Source of the DNA: a bacterium
GTDB taxonomy: Bacteria; Hydrothermota; UBA3073; JACQXS01; JAQTXJ01
Length of the DNA stretch: 64,000 nt
NCBI GenBank assembly: GCA_028716385.1
Contig: JAQUPX010000007.1
Coordinates: forward strand, 81,017 to 145,016
Direction of reading: 5' to 3'
This document shows, piece by piece, positions 27,035-36,173 of the stretch. Both the position numbers and the translations under genes were made by a program. Under the pieces are notes generated by a model. It searched no databases, had not been told where the DNA came from, and was given only the letters and a program-made list of their open reading frames with translations. The first letter of the stretch is position 1. Every line of letters starts with the position of its first letter.

Positions 27035-28273
27035 ATGATACATTTATTTACCTTATTAATCCTTGCGTCTAATCAACTAACTCTTGATGACTGCATCTCA
27101 ATTGCAAAAAAGAACAATACAAAAATAACTCAGGCAAAGAAATCCGTAGAAATAGCAAGGAATGATGTTACAGCTGCTTATTCTGCGCGATACCCGAATG
27201 TTGATTTCTCATCAAGCTATAGAAAAAGCTATTCTGATGATACCACTACGGACAGCCACTCGGCAGGAATAAGCCTAAGTTATCAATTATACAGAGGCGG
27301 ATACATTTGCGCCAGTATTGAAATTGCAAAAACAAGAGCAGAAATAGCACAAGAAAACTATCGCCTGACAGAACAGGAAGTTATCCTTTCCGTAAAACAA
27401 ACTTTTTTTAGCATCCTCGAAAAAGAAGAAAAAATCAAATTGTCCGATAAAATTCTTTCCAGAAGAAAAGAAGATTATTCGTTGATAAAACTAAAATATA
27501 ATGTCGGCAGGGAAAGTTATCCCTCCGTTGAAGAATCCGAAGTAAACTTATCCCAGGCAGAATACGACAAATTATCCGCAGAAGAAGAATTGAAATTATC
27601 TAAAGTAGACCTTAACCTGCTTATGGGAAGAAGTTCTCAAACGGAACTTCTTTTAAAAAATGAATCCGCAGAATTACGGGAACTAAAAATACCTCCCTGT
27701 AGCGAATTCATATCCCGGGCAAAAGACTTACGCCCGGATATACGAATAGAAAATCTTAACCATAAGGTACTCTACCTGCAATCCAAAGAAACAAAAAGTG
27801 AATATTTCCCGAAACTTAATCTAAGTTCAGGTTATGATGTGGGCGGGTCGGGATTCTTTTCTAAAGATGACTTTTCTAGCTACAAAGACAACCCATTAAG
27901 CGTTGGCGTAAGCCTTTCATTCCCGATTTTTGACGGGTTTTCTACTAAATCAAAAGTAAAAAGCAGCAGTTTAGAAATCATAAAACATACGATAAAATTA
28001 ACCGAGCTTGAACAAAACATAGAAAGCGAAATTCTCCAGGCATACTCAAATTGGACTCTGGCAAAAAAGAGACTCGAACTTAGCGAAAAATCCTTAAAAG
28101 CTATACAGGATATGTATGAGCTGACAAGACTGCAATATGAACAGGGCAATACTACTTATTTCTTCTTTCAGCAAAAAGAAGCGGAATTAACAAAAGCAGA
28201 GTATAATTACATAACTTCATTGAACGACTTACAAATAACAATTGCTAATTTATATAAGGCAGGTGGATTATGA
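27035..28273 (+). CDS. TolC-like outer membrane efflux protein
   Basis: 412 residues. A short hydrophobic start, then two OEP repeats with long heptad-like helices (about 15-200 and 220-412) separated by beta segments (GISLSYQLYRGG, VGVSLSFPIFDG), as in TolC/OprM trimers that form an outer membrane and periplasm-spanning duct. LDDCISIAKKNN at the N-terminus is the usual OEP opening. Its stop overlaps the ATG of the adaptor gene by four bases, so it belongs to a tripartite efflux operon with the MacA- and MacB-like proteins. There is no SD; TTGACT lies 38 bases before the ATG. Confidence 0.9.
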   Translation: MIHLFTLLILASNQLTLDDCISIAKKNNTKITQAKKSVEIARNDVTAAYSARYPNVDFSSSYRKSYSDDTTTDSHSAGISLSYQLYRGGYICASIEIAKTRAEIAQENYRLTEQEVILSVKQTFFSILEKEEKIKLSDKILSRRKEDYSLIKLKYNVGRESYPSVEESEVNLSQAEYDKLSAEEELKLSKVDLNLLMGRSSQTELLLKNESAELRELKIPPCSEFISRAKDLRPDIRIENLNHKVLYLQSKETKSEYFPKLNLSSGYDVGGSGFFSKDDFSSYKDNPLSVGVSLSFPIFDGFSTKSKVKSSSLEIIKHTIKLTELEQNIESEILQAYSNWTLAKKRLELSEKSLKAIQDMYELTRLQYEQGNTTYFFFQQKEAELTKAEYNYITSLNDLQITIANLYKAGGL

Positions 28274-29370
28274 AAAAAATAGTTATCCCGGGTATTGTAG
28301 TATTGCTAATAATAAGTGTTGTATTATTTTCGGTAAAAAAACACAAAGCAACTTTAAAACAACAACAAAAAGACCCTACTGTCCAGGTGAGTTATGGTGA
28401 CATTGAAGTCAAAGTTCTGTCGACGGGAACAATCCAGCCATATACCAGAGTAGAGGTTAAACCGCCCGTAAACGGAAGACTTGATAAAGTAGAAGCGCAG
28501 GAAGGGGACAAAGTTTATGAAAACAAAGTTTTAGCTTTATTGTCAAGCGAAGAACGGGTAGCAATCATTACATCCGCAGAATCCGACCTTTCGGAAGCAA
28601 AGAAATCAGGCGATAACGCCTCAATAGAAAGCGCGCAGAAATCCTATGAAATGGTTAAAGGTTTTTATAAACCCGTCCCGATAAACGCTTCTATTTCGGG
28701 CGAAATAATAAAACGTGATTGCGAACCGGGACAGAACGTTACTACGGCAACGGTCTTATTTGTTATCTCTGATAAATTAGTTGCCAATGTATCCGTAGAT
28801 GAAGCCGACATACGTAATATTACTATCGGATACCCCGCACAAATCGTCCTGGATGCTTTCCCTGACCAGGAGATTACCGGCAAAGTCGTCAAAATCTCTC
28901 ACGAAAGCAGGCTCGTTTCAAATGTAAATATTTATGACGTAATGGTTGTGCCGGATAGTATTCCTGAATACTGGAGGTCCGGTATGACTGCAAACGTTAA
29001 CTTCATAATTCAATCAAAAGATAACGTTCTCTCGCTTCCTATTAGCATCGTAAGAGAAAGAAAAGGGTTCAAAGGAGCTAAAAAATCTGCCAATCAAGCA
29101 GGGAAAAAACAAGGACAATGGGCAGGCAGTAATAGTCCTAAACGCGACTCTACCGGCACACATAAAAGAAACAATAAGTATGTCTTGTTATTGGAAAATG
29201 GCAAATCCGTAGAACGAGAGGTACAAACCGGACTGTCTGACGGGACTAATATTGAAATAACAGGCGGGTTGAAAGAAGGAGACACCGTTATCTTCAAAAC
29301 AGAAACTTCCCAAATAGGCGGCGCTAACTCTTCAAGGTCCCGCCAAATGATGCGAATGATGCCACATTAG
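28270..29370 (+). CDS. macA: Periplasmic adaptor (membrane fusion) protein, MacA/HlyD-like
   Basis: 366 residues. One N-terminal membrane anchor (IVIPGIVVLLIISVVLF), then lipoyl/barrel-sandwich halves (VEVKPPVNGRLDKVEAQEGDKVYENKVLA and INASISGEIIKRDCEPGQNV). The helical hairpin between them is very short (about 35 residues), less than in MacA. Beta-barrel and membrane-proximal domains follow (VEREVQTGLSDGTNIEITGGLKEGDTVIF). A Lys/Gly/Gln-rich linker near 265-295 and a Met/Arg tail are lineage features. It should bridge MacB in the inner membrane to the TolC-like duct. It overlaps the previous gene by four bases and precedes macB by seven. Confidence 0.88.
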   Translation: MKKIVIPGIVVLLIISVVLFSVKKHKATLKQQQKDPTVQVSYGDIEVKVLSTGTIQPYTRVEVKPPVNGRLDKVEAQEGDKVYENKVLALLSSEERVAIITSAESDLSEAKKSGDNASIESAQKSYEMVKGFYKPVPINASISGEIIKRDCEPGQNVTTATVLFVISDKLVANVSVDEADIRNITIGYPAQIVLDAFPDQEITGKVVKISHESRLVSNVNIYDVMVVPDSIPEYWRSGMTANVNFIIQSKDNVLSLPISIVRERKGFKGAKKSANQAGKKQGQWAGSNSPKRDSTGTHKRNNKYVLLLENGKSVEREVQTGLSDGTNIEITGGLKEGDTVIFKTETSQIGGANSSRSRQMMRMMPH

Positions 29371-29377
29371 ATAAAAA

Positions 29378-31354
29378 ATGATAGAGTTAAAAAACATCAC
29401 TAAAACCTATGAAACCGGCGAACTTCCATTTAATGCCCTTGATAATGTTTCCCTGAAAATTTCCGAAGGCGATTTTGTTGCCATTATGGGACCTTCGGGC
29501 TCGGGGAAATCAACTTTATTAAACATACTCGGTTGCCTTGATACTCCGACTACCGGCAGTTATTTATTATCCGGACAGGATGTAAGTAAATTTTCCGACG
29601 ACGAGCTTGCAGAAACAAGGAACAAAAGAATAGGATTTATTTTCCAGCATTTTAATTTACTTCCGAGACTTAATGCGCTTGAAAACGTTAAACTTCCCCT
29701 TATCTATGGTTCCGTATCTTCCGGGAGAGACGAAAAAGCAATAGAATGCTTAAAAGCCGTTAATCTTAGCAGCAAGGCATTTAATAAACCAAACGAAATG
29801 TCCGGCGGAGAACAACAGAGAGTTGCAATTGCCCGGGCGCTGGTAAACGATCCTTTTATACTTCTTGCTGATGAGCCAACCGGAAACCTCGATTCCAAAA
29901 CAGGCAAAGAAATAATAGAGATAATTTCGGAACTGAATAAAAAAGGAATTACTATAATTTTAATAACTCATGATGAAAAAGTAGGTTCTGCCGCAAGAAG
30001 AATTGTAAAAATCCAGGATGGACAAATATTAGAGGATAAAGAAGTCCCTAAAGACGGTAAAGAACAAAAAACTAATTTGTCCGTTACTAAAAAAGACTAT
30101 AAAAAACCTTCTTTCTCGTCTCCGCTTAACCGCATAAAAGAAAGCTTATCAATGTCTTTGTCTTCGCTGGTTGCAACTAAATTGCGTTCTTTTCTTACTA
30201 TGTTGGGCATAATTATTGGCGTAGGTTCCGTAATAATGATGATAGCTTTAGGGCAGGGAGCAAGTTCTCAAGTGACAGACAGAATAAAATCTATGGGGTC
30301 AAACTTGTTAATTATTTCTCCGGGCGCAGCTAACCAGGGGGGAATAAGGCAGGGCGGAGGAAGTTCCGTAACATTGGTAAATGAGGATGTAGAAGCTATC
30401 AAGCGCAATTGTTTTTCTGCTCTAAAAGTATGTCCTTCTTTTAGCAGGGGAGCGACCGTCGTTTACAAAAACCAGAACAATTCTACAACCGTAGAAGGCA
30501 CCACTGCTGATTACCCGGAAATTAATAATTTTCAGGTAGAAACTGGCTCGTTTATCACGGATAAAGATAACAAACTTATGCGAAAAGTAGCAGTATTGGG
30601 CAAAACCGTCCGGACAGGATTATTTGGGGATGAAAATCCTATCGGACAATATATAAAGATTAATAGAATTAATTTTGAAATTGTCGGAACAATGGTTTCA
30701 AAAGGTCAAAATCAAGGTTTCCACGACCCGGATGATATAGTTTTTGTTCCTCTGGCTACAGCCCAAAAAAGGCTTTTCGGGCTTGAACACCCAAACCGCC
30801 TTTCCAGAATTTATGTTCAGGCAAGAGCCGAAGCTTTTATAAATTCCGCTATGTCTGAAATTACTACATTGCTTCGCGCAAGACACAAAGTTAAAAAATC
30901 TGACCCGGATGATTTCAGGATATTTTCACAGGAAGAAATTCTTTCTACGGTGCAGGAGACTTCAAAAACTTTTACTATGTTATTGGCAGGAATAGCAATT
31001 GTTAGCTTACTCGTAGGCGGGATTGGAATTATGAACATTATGCTCGTTTCAGTTGCCGAACGGACAAGAGAAATTGGTATCCGCAAAGCAATCGGCGGAA
31101 AAAGAAGGGACATATTATCTCAATTCCTTATAGAAGCTTTGATTTTAAGTTTAATGGGCGGAATAATTGGAATCCTTCTGGGAAGTGTAGTCTCTAAAAT
31201 GGCAAGCAAACTTGCTAACTGGCCTACCGTAATTTCCCCGACTTCGGTAGTATTAGCTTTTTCTTTTGCATTTGTTATTGGTATTTTCTTCGGTATTTAT
31301 CCCGCAAATAAAGCATCAAGGTTAAAACCTATAGAAGCACTAAGATACGAATAA
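29378..31354 (+). CDS. macB: MacB-like ABC transporter, fused ATPase and permease
   Basis: 658 residues. ATPase domain 1-225: Walker [11 protein letters not shown]-loop FIFQHFNLL, signature [15 protein letters not shown], Walker [15 protein letters not shown]-loop ITHDE. Then a linker, TM1 (about 268-290), a MacB periplasmic core domain (about 295-510), and three TM helices (about 530-650, FtsX type, with [19 protein letters not shown]). MacB is a mechanotransmission exporter for macrolides, peptides or siderophores working with MacA and TolC; the substrate here is unknown. End of the three-gene operon. Confidence 0.93.
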   Translation: MIELKNITKTYETGELPFNALDNVSLKISEGDFVAIMGPSGSGKSTLLNILGCLDTPTTGSYLLSGQDVSKFSDDELAETRNKRIGFIFQHFNLLPRLNALENVKLPLIYGSVSSGRDEKAIECLKAVNLSSKAFNKPNEMSGGEQQRVAIARALVNDPFILLADEPTGNLDSKTGKEIIEIISELNKKGITIILITHDEKVGSAARRIVKIQDGQILEDKEVPKDGKEQKTNLSVTKKDYKKPSFSSPLNRIKESLSMSLSSLVATKLRSFLTMLGIIIGVGSVIMMIALGQGASSQVTDRIKSMGSNLLIISPGAANQGGIRQGGGSSVTLVNEDVEAIKRNCFSALKVCPSFSRGATVVYKNQNNSTTVEGTTADYPEINNFQVETGSFITDKDNKLMRKVAVLGKTVRTGLFGDENPIGQYIKINRINFEIVGTMVSKGQNQGFHDPDDIVFVPLATAQKRLFGLEHPNRLSRIYVQARAEAFINSAMSEITTLLRARHKVKKSDPDDFRIFSQEEILSTVQETSKTFTMLLAGIAIVSLLVGGIGIMNIMLVSVAERTREIGIRKAIGGKRRDILSQFLIEALILSLMGGIIGILLGSVVSKMASKLANWPTVISPTSVVLAFSFAFVIGIFFGIYPANKASRLKPIEALRYE

Positions 31355-31634
31355 ATTCTCTCGTCTTAGTTCGCTCATTATTTTCTTTTTACAATAACTT
31401 AATATTATTTATCCGTAATCCGTGTTCCTCTCCGTTCAGGAGTTTATCCCGCTTTGGCGGGACGGTTAACAATTCGTTCCTTTTTTCGTGATATAATTCT
31501 CTGTGCCCTCCTTGTTTTTTCTCTGTGTCCTCCATTGTCTGTTTGTTTTTTATCCGTTACAATCAATTACTATTCGTTACTCCTTAGTTACAATGAATTA
31601 CTCTTTGTTTTTTCGCTCTCTGTGGTCTCTGTGG
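31355..31634. repeat. Degenerate repeat gap with a GGAGTTTATCCCGC unit
   Basis: 31437-31469 carries AGGAGTTTATCCCGC with its GCGGGACGGTTAA arm. The remainder is ctctgtgccctc, ctctgtgtcctc and tctctgtggtctctgtggtta words, between the convergent macB and P-ATPase genes. Confidence 0.7.
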
Positions 31635-34367
31635 TTAAATCTTCAATCTCAACCTAAATAATCCTCTTGCAAGTTTCCCGATTTCTACTATAACAAATAC
31701 CGTCGAGGAAACGGATACGGCAAACACCCAGTCTTTTAATCCCAGATAATATGTATTAAATATTGTATGCAGCGCCGGAATATATACTACTGCCAATATC
31801 ATACTTGTGGAAAATCCTATTGCCAATAAAAGCCATTTATTACTCCAAAAACCTATCTTGAAAACCGAACTGTCTAAAGACCTGCAATTTATCGCATTGA
31901 AAAACTGCACTAACATTAATGAAACAAAACATAACCCCTGCGCATCGTTTATCGAATACCCTTTGCTCAGCGCCCACTTGAAAGTAAATAAACTCACGCC
32001 TGCCGTCCAGATGCCCACAACTATAATATAAAACAATACTCCTCTATTAAATATGGATTCGTTTTTCCCTCTTGGTTTTTTATGCATCGTACCTTTTTCT
32101 ATAGGTTCCAAAGCCAAAGCTATCGCCGGCAAACCATCCGTAACAAGATTTACAAATAATATTTGAATGGCAATAAGAGGTATAATCCCCGCAGGCAACC
32201 CTAAAAATGTTCCGAAAAGTATCACAACTGCCATTAACAATACTTCCCCTATATTACAGGAAAGCATATACGCAAGAAACTTTTTTATGTTGCTGAAAAT
32301 CCCCCTGCCTTCTTCCACCGCGGCAACAATGGAAGCAAAATTATCGTCCAGTAATATGATATCCGCAACTTCTCTCGTTACGTCCGTACCGGTTTTTCCC
32401 ATTGCTATACCTATATCCGCTTTCTTTAATGCAGGGGCATCGTTTACCCCGTCGCCGGTCATTGCGACAACGTTCCCCCTGTTTTCTAATGCCGTTACAA
32501 CTCTTAACTTATGAGCAGGAGAAACCCTCGCATAAACTTCTATCTTTTCTACAAGATTATTAAATTCTTCATCGCTTATTTTATCCAATTCTTCCCCGCT
32601 TAAAGCCATACCGTGTTTCAGCAACCCCAGCTCTTTCGCAATCGCCATTGCCGTTAATTTATGGTCACCGGTTATCATTACGGATTTTATATGTGCTTTA
32701 TTGCATAACGCAATTGCAGCTTTAACTTCTTCGCGTGGAGGGTCAATCATCCCCGTAATCCCGATGAATACCATATCCTGCTCTAGTTCAGAATCTTTTT
32801 CAAAGTTGTCTGATGATAATTTTTTATAGGATATTCCAAGAACTCTTAATGCGTCGTTTGCCATTTGATGCGCAACCGCACGTATCTTTTCTTTGTATTC
32901 GGAAGTTAATGCTTCCTCTTTCCCATTAATAAAAACATACTTGCAGGAATTTAATATTATTTCGGCAGCCCCTTTTGCATAAGCAATGTTCCCTTCCGAC
33001 GACTTATGAACGGTCGTCATTCTTTTAGTCTCGGAAGAAAAAGGAATCTCTCTGATTCTTGGAAATTGCGTTGATAAATCTTTCCGTGATAATCCTGCTT
33101 TTTCGGCAATTACTACAAGGGCAGCTTCTGTCGGGTCTCCTTTAATCGTGTAATTTCCGTCTGTCAATTCTAAAGAGGAGTCATTACATAAACTTCCTGC
33201 TTTAAGCAGCAAACTTAATTCTTTAGGGGGTACAATTGTTTTTGTGCTATGAAAATGAAAACTGCCTTTAGGTTCGTATCCAGTCCCGGAGACATCAATT
33301 AATCCATCGTCGGAAGATTCTTTGCCGGGAATATAAATCTGTCGGACTGTCATCTGGTCTTGTGTAAGCGTACCTGTTTTGTCCGAGCAAATAAAAGTCG
33401 TACACCCGAGCGTTTCTACTGCAGTCAATTTCTTTATAAGAGAATTCCGTTTTAACATTCTTTGCATACCGATTGCAAGACAGATGGTAACTACTGCGGG
33501 CAGTGATTCCGGAACCGCAGCTACCGCTAAACTTACTCCCCATATAAGCATTTCAAGTATCGTATGCCCGCGGGTAACACCTATAGCCGCAAGGACAAAG
33601 CATAATGCCAATGCGCCTATTGCAATCCATTTGCCTACACTATCAAGATTCGTTTGTAGAGGCGTAGTTTCTCTCTCTACTTTTTGTAACGCATCCGCAA
33701 TTTGACCAAATTCTGTTTCCATCCCGGTACCGGTTACGATAGCTGTTCCTCTTCCATACACGGCAGCCGTCCCCATAAATACCATATTTTTCCTGTCTCC
33801 GATGGCAGCTTCTCCCGTTAATGGTTCGCTTATTTTATTCGTGGAAACGGATTCTCCGGTCAGGGCAGCTTCATCTATTTTTAAGTTTACGGCTGAAATT
33901 ATCCTTGCATCCGCAGGAATCTTATCGCCCGTCCTTATAATAAAGACATCTCCCGGCACTACTTCTTTTGCATCTATTGATATTTCTTTATTGCCTCTTA
34001 ACACGGATACCATAGCCGCCGCCATTTTCTTTAACGCTTCCAGTGATTTTTCTGCCTTGTATTCTTGTACAAATCCTAAAGTTACGGCAAAAATTATTAT
34101 GATGAGTATAACGACGGCATCTACAGTTTCGCCTAAAATTGCGGATAGGACAACTGCAAAAAGAAGTATTATGATTAAGAAATTCGCAAATTGTTTTAAC
34201 AGCAAGACAATGGCAGGGGTTTGTTTCTTTTTTACCAGTTCATTATATCCATACTCCTGCAAACGTTTTTGGGCTTCTTCAACGGTTAACCCCGTATTAG
34301 AAGAATTAAGCGTTTTTACGGTTTCTTCCGTATTTAATTTATACCACTGATAATTGTTTGTTATCAT
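31635..34367 (-). CDS. Ca2+-type (P2) cation-transporting P-ATPase
   Basis: 910 residues from the ATG at 34367; the longer frame begins at a TTG that coincides with a -35-like TTGACA. Phosphorylation motif SDKTGTLT with Asp329, TGES actuator motif near 170, TM4 motif VPESLP (286-290), hinge MTGDGVNDAPALKKADIGIAMG, and NLVTDGLPA in TM6. The cation-ATPase N- and C-terminal domains are present, giving ten TM helices. TM4 Glu and TM6 Asn/Asp are the residues that bind Ca2+ in SERCA/PMR1 relatives, so Ca2+ (perhaps Mn2+) export is likely. No regulator is nearby. Confidence 0.9.
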   Translation of the reverse strand: MITNNYQWYKLNTEETVKTLNSSNTGLTVEEAQKRLQEYGYNELVKKKQTPAIVLLLKQFANFLIIILLFAVVLSAILGETVDAVVILIIIIFAVTLGFVQEYKAEKSLEALKKMAAAMVSVLRGNKEISIDAKEVVPGDVFIIRTGDKIPADARIISAVNLKIDEAALTGESVSTNKISEPLTGEAAIGDRKNMVFMGTAAVYGRGTAIVTGTGMETEFGQIADALQKVERETTPLQTNLDSVGKWIAIGALALCFVLAAIGVTRGHTILEMLIWGVSLAVAAVPESLPAVVTICLAIGMQRMLKRNSLIKKLTAVETLGCTTFICSDKTGTLTQDQMTVRQIYIPGKESSDDGLIDVSGTGYEPKGSFHFHSTKTIVPPKELSLLLKAGSLCNDSSLELTDGNYTIKGDPTEAALVVIAEKAGLSRKDLSTQFPRIREIPFSSETKRMTTVHKSSEGNIAYAKGAAEIILNSCKYVFINGKEEALTSEYKEKIRAVAHQMANDALRVLGISYKKLSSDNFEKDSELEQDMVFIGITGMIDPPREEVKAAIALCNKAHIKSVMITGDHKLTAMAIAKELGLLKHGMALSGEELDKISDEEFNNLVEKIEVYARVSPAHKLRVVTALENRGNVVAMTGDGVNDAPALKKADIGIAMGKTGTDVTREVADIILLDDNFASIVAAVEEGRGIFSNIKKFLAYMLSCNIGEVLLMAVVILFGTFLGLPAGIIPLIAIQILFVNLVTDGLPAIALALEPIEKGTMHKKPRGKNESIFNRGVLFYIIVVGIWTAGVSLFTFKWALSKGYSINDAQGLCFVSLMLVQFFNAINCRSLDSSVFKIGFWSNKWLLLAIGFSTSMILAVVYIPALHTIFNTYYLGLKDWVFAVSVSSTVFVIVEIGKLARGLFRLRLKI

Positions 34368-34403
34368 TTTTAATGAATAAATGATTACCTTTCTTTTAAA
34401 TAC

Positions 34404-34409
34404 TGTCAA
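34404..34409 (-). promoter_or_regulatory. -35-like TTGACA upstream of the P-ATPase
   Basis: On the minus strand TTGACA begins 42 bases before the ATG at 34367. No clear -10 is visible, and the ATG has no adjacent SD. Confidence 0.35.
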
Positions 34410-34483
34410 GAAAATACGGTTTTACGCTTTCCGATTTTTCCCCTCATCTTCCGTTTTCTATTTTCATTTTCTTAAATAACAAT

Positions 34484-34489
34484 TTGACA
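34484..34489 (+). promoter_or_regulatory. -35-like TTGACA upstream of 34519
   Basis: TTGACA begins 35 bases before the ATG. No good -10 lies at 17; TATAAC at 34512-34517 is nearer the ATG than expected. Confidence 0.35.
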
Positions 34490-34518
34490 AACATCAAAAT
34501 AAATATCAAATTATAACT

Positions 34519-35070
34519 ATGAATTTTTTATTACTTTTAACATTATTGGGCGACTTACAAGGTAGAGAACCTCTCCCGTATTATGATAGTTCTATATGGG
34601 AACAGGGGAAAAAAGTGCAAAGTAATATCTTAAAAAACTCCGTAATTGCCGGATTTGCCGGAAGCGCTTTTCACGCTTCTTCTGTCTTCATCCCCTTTGC
34701 ACTTGAAAAAGATGGCTACGAACTTTATACCGGTGAATGGCACGTAATAATCCCCATATGTCTAGCTGATATCGGAATCGGTACACTTGGAGGAATATTG
34801 TCGGGAGTGCTTGCTAAGAGCTGGGTTAAACCGGAAGACAGCAAACTCACCGCCTTTTTCAAAGGCACGGCTACCGGCTTACTTGGCGGAGTCTTGTGGG
34901 GAACGGCCATAGGCAGCATCTGGTCACACAATACAAAAAAATATGATTGTGAATATTCGCAATACTACGATTTATATGCTCTTATGAGTATATATTCCGG
35001 TATTGCCGTCAGCGGTATTGGCAGTGGGACAACCATACTTTACTCCCGGTGGAATATCTGGAGTAAATAG
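34519..35070 (+). CDS. Membrane protein of unknown function
   Basis: 183 residues, family not recognised. A short hydrophobic start, then Gly/Ala-rich hydrophobic segments: ILKNSVIAGFAGSAFHASSVF (about 34-54), IIPICLADIGIGTLGGILSGVLA (about 77-99), GTATGLLGGVLWGTAIGSI (about 117-135) and MSIYSGIAVSGIGSGTTIL (about 155-173). The evenly spaced glycine-rich helices resemble glycine-zipper envelope proteins, but that is only a resemblance. It is divergent from the P-ATPase and 130 bases upstream of the LysO-like pair, with a repeat between. Confidence 0.6.
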   Translation: MNFLLLLTLLGDLQGREPLPYYDSSIWEQGKKVQSNILKNSVIAGFAGSAFHASSVFIPFALEKDGYELYTGEWHVIIPICLADIGIGTLGGILSGVLAKSWVKPEDSKLTAFFKGTATGLLGGVLWGTAIGSIWSHNTKKYDCEYSQYYDLYALMSIYSGIAVSGIGSGTTILYSRWNIWSK

Positions 35071-35073
35071 CTG

Positions 35074-35187
35074 ACCCACGCTTCGCGCTGGATAAGTTGG
35101 TCCCCCGCAAGCGGGATAGGAATCCCTAATCCAGTAAGGCTGGAAAGGGTTTCTTATAATCCCGCCAGGGCGGGAAAGTCCAACTAA
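35074..35187. repeat. Modular palindromic repeat, AGTTGG family, reversed copy
   Basis: Reads gcgctggataAGTTGG, CCCGCaaGCGGG, TCCAGtaaggCTGGA, CCCGCCagGGCGGG, then AGTCCAACTAAT. The order and orientation are the reverse of the copy at 5152-5262. It fills the gap between the membrane protein and lysO genes. Confidence 0.75.
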
Positions 35188-35199
35188 TAAAAAACTTTT

Positions 35200-35478
35200 A
35201 TGCTAATTATAATCGCATTATTAATTTCAGGAATATTATTGGGATTCTTGTTACGGGAAAAAAAAGGGATTATTGTTCTCACGGATAAACTGACAAACTG
35301 GACTGTTTACTTGCTTTTACTCCTTCTGGGAATTTCTATCGGTTCCAATGAGAAAATAATCAGCAATATTGGAAGCATTGGAATTAATGCAATTATCCTT
35401 GCTGTCGGCACTGTAATCGGCAGCGTTCTTCTCTCTTATGTCGTTTATTTACTTTATTTTAAAAAAAATGAAAAATAG
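35200..35478 (+). CDS. LysO-like transporter, N-terminal half (DUF340 type)
   Basis: 92 residues with three hydrophobic segments: LIIIALLISGILLGFLL, WTVYLLLLLLGISIG and AIILAVGTVIGSVLLSYVVYLLYF. It corresponds to the N-terminal part of lysine exporter LysO (YbjE, about 300 residues in E. coli). Its stop lies inside the start of the next gene (11-base overlap). Such two-gene LysO forms occur in anaerobes, so this is more likely a natural split than a frameshift. The two halves probably assemble. Confidence 0.7.
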   Translation: MLIIIALLISGILLGFLLREKKGIIVLTDKLTNWTVYLLLLLLGISIGSNEKIISNIGSIGINAIILAVGTVIGSVLLSYVVYLLYFKKNEK

Positions 35479-36067
35479 CTTAATCATAATCGCCTTTTTT
35501 ATTGCAGGAGTCTTAATCGCATTGTTTTTACATCTGCCAAAATCTATGCTCAACGCAAATTTCACTCTCTATAGTCTGTATTTGTTAATGTTTTTGATTG
35601 GAATCGGCATAGGCAGTGACACAAAAGTCCGGCAGATTATAAAAAATACAAATATCAAAATAGTATTGGTGCCCTTATCCATAATCGTCGGAACATTGTT
35701 AGGCGTTATTTTGTCCTCATTTTTTATAAAAGATATTTCCCTAAAAGAATTGACAGCCGTAGGGTGCGGGTTTGGGTATTATACGATGTCTAGCATTTTC
35801 ATCACGAAAATCAGCGGCGAAACTTTAGGAGTATTAGCATTGCTTTCTAATGTTTTCAGGGAAATCATAACGCTATTATTCGTTCCGTTATTGGTAAAAT
35901 ATTTTGGAAAGTTAGCGCCTATCGCTTCCGGTGGAGCCACATCAATGGACGTAACTCTTCCGATTATCACTAAATTTGTCGGGAAAGAATACGCAATAAT
36001 ATCCGTTTTCAGCGGGGCGGTTTTAACAATTCTCGTCCCCTTCCTTATTGCTTTTATCTTAAAATAA
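35468..36067 (+). CDS. lysO: LysO-like lysine exporter, main part
   Basis: 199 residues from the ATG at 35468; a frame from 35438 exists but would overlap the upstream gene by 41 bases. It has about six TM helices and the conserved LysO text GCGFGYYTMSSIFITKISGETLGVLALLSNVFREI and GGATSMDVTLPIITKFVGKEYAIISVFSGAVL, here cut into pieces of the family signature. LysO exports L-lysine and protects from toxic analogues. Translational coupling with the preceding gene by overlap is likely. Confidence 0.8.
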   Translation: MKNSLIIIAFFIAGVLIALFLHLPKSMLNANFTLYSLYLLMFLIGIGIGSDTKVRQIIKNTNIKIVLVPLSIIVGTLLGVILSSFFIKDISLKELTAVGCGFGYYTMSSIFITKISGETLGVLALLSNVFREIITLLFVPLLVKYFGKLAPIASGGATSMDVTLPIITKFVGKEYAIISVFSGAVLTILVPFLIAFILK

Positions 36068-36071
36068 ACTA

Positions 36072-36098
36072 TTGACAAAATATTGAGAATAATATACC
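36072..36098 (+). promoter_or_regulatory. Candidate promoter of the kelch gene
   Basis: TTGACA (36072-36077) and TATACC (36093-36098), spacer 15. It lies just after lysO and leaves a leader of about 70 bases with a GGGAGG SD. Confidence 0.4.
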
Positions 36099-36173
36099 CT
36101 CACACTATATCCCTCGAAATTATAATTGATGGGATTGCTATATTTATACTAAAAAAATAAATAGGGAGGCAAG

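Noticed and set aside
31454..31657. 67-codon frame after macB
   Set aside because: Composed of ctctgtg repeat words; no SD or homology.
35200..36067. Frameshifted lysO
   Set aside because: The overlap of two complete frames, each with its own start, and known two-gene forms of this family favour a natural split. A sequencing error cannot be fully excluded.
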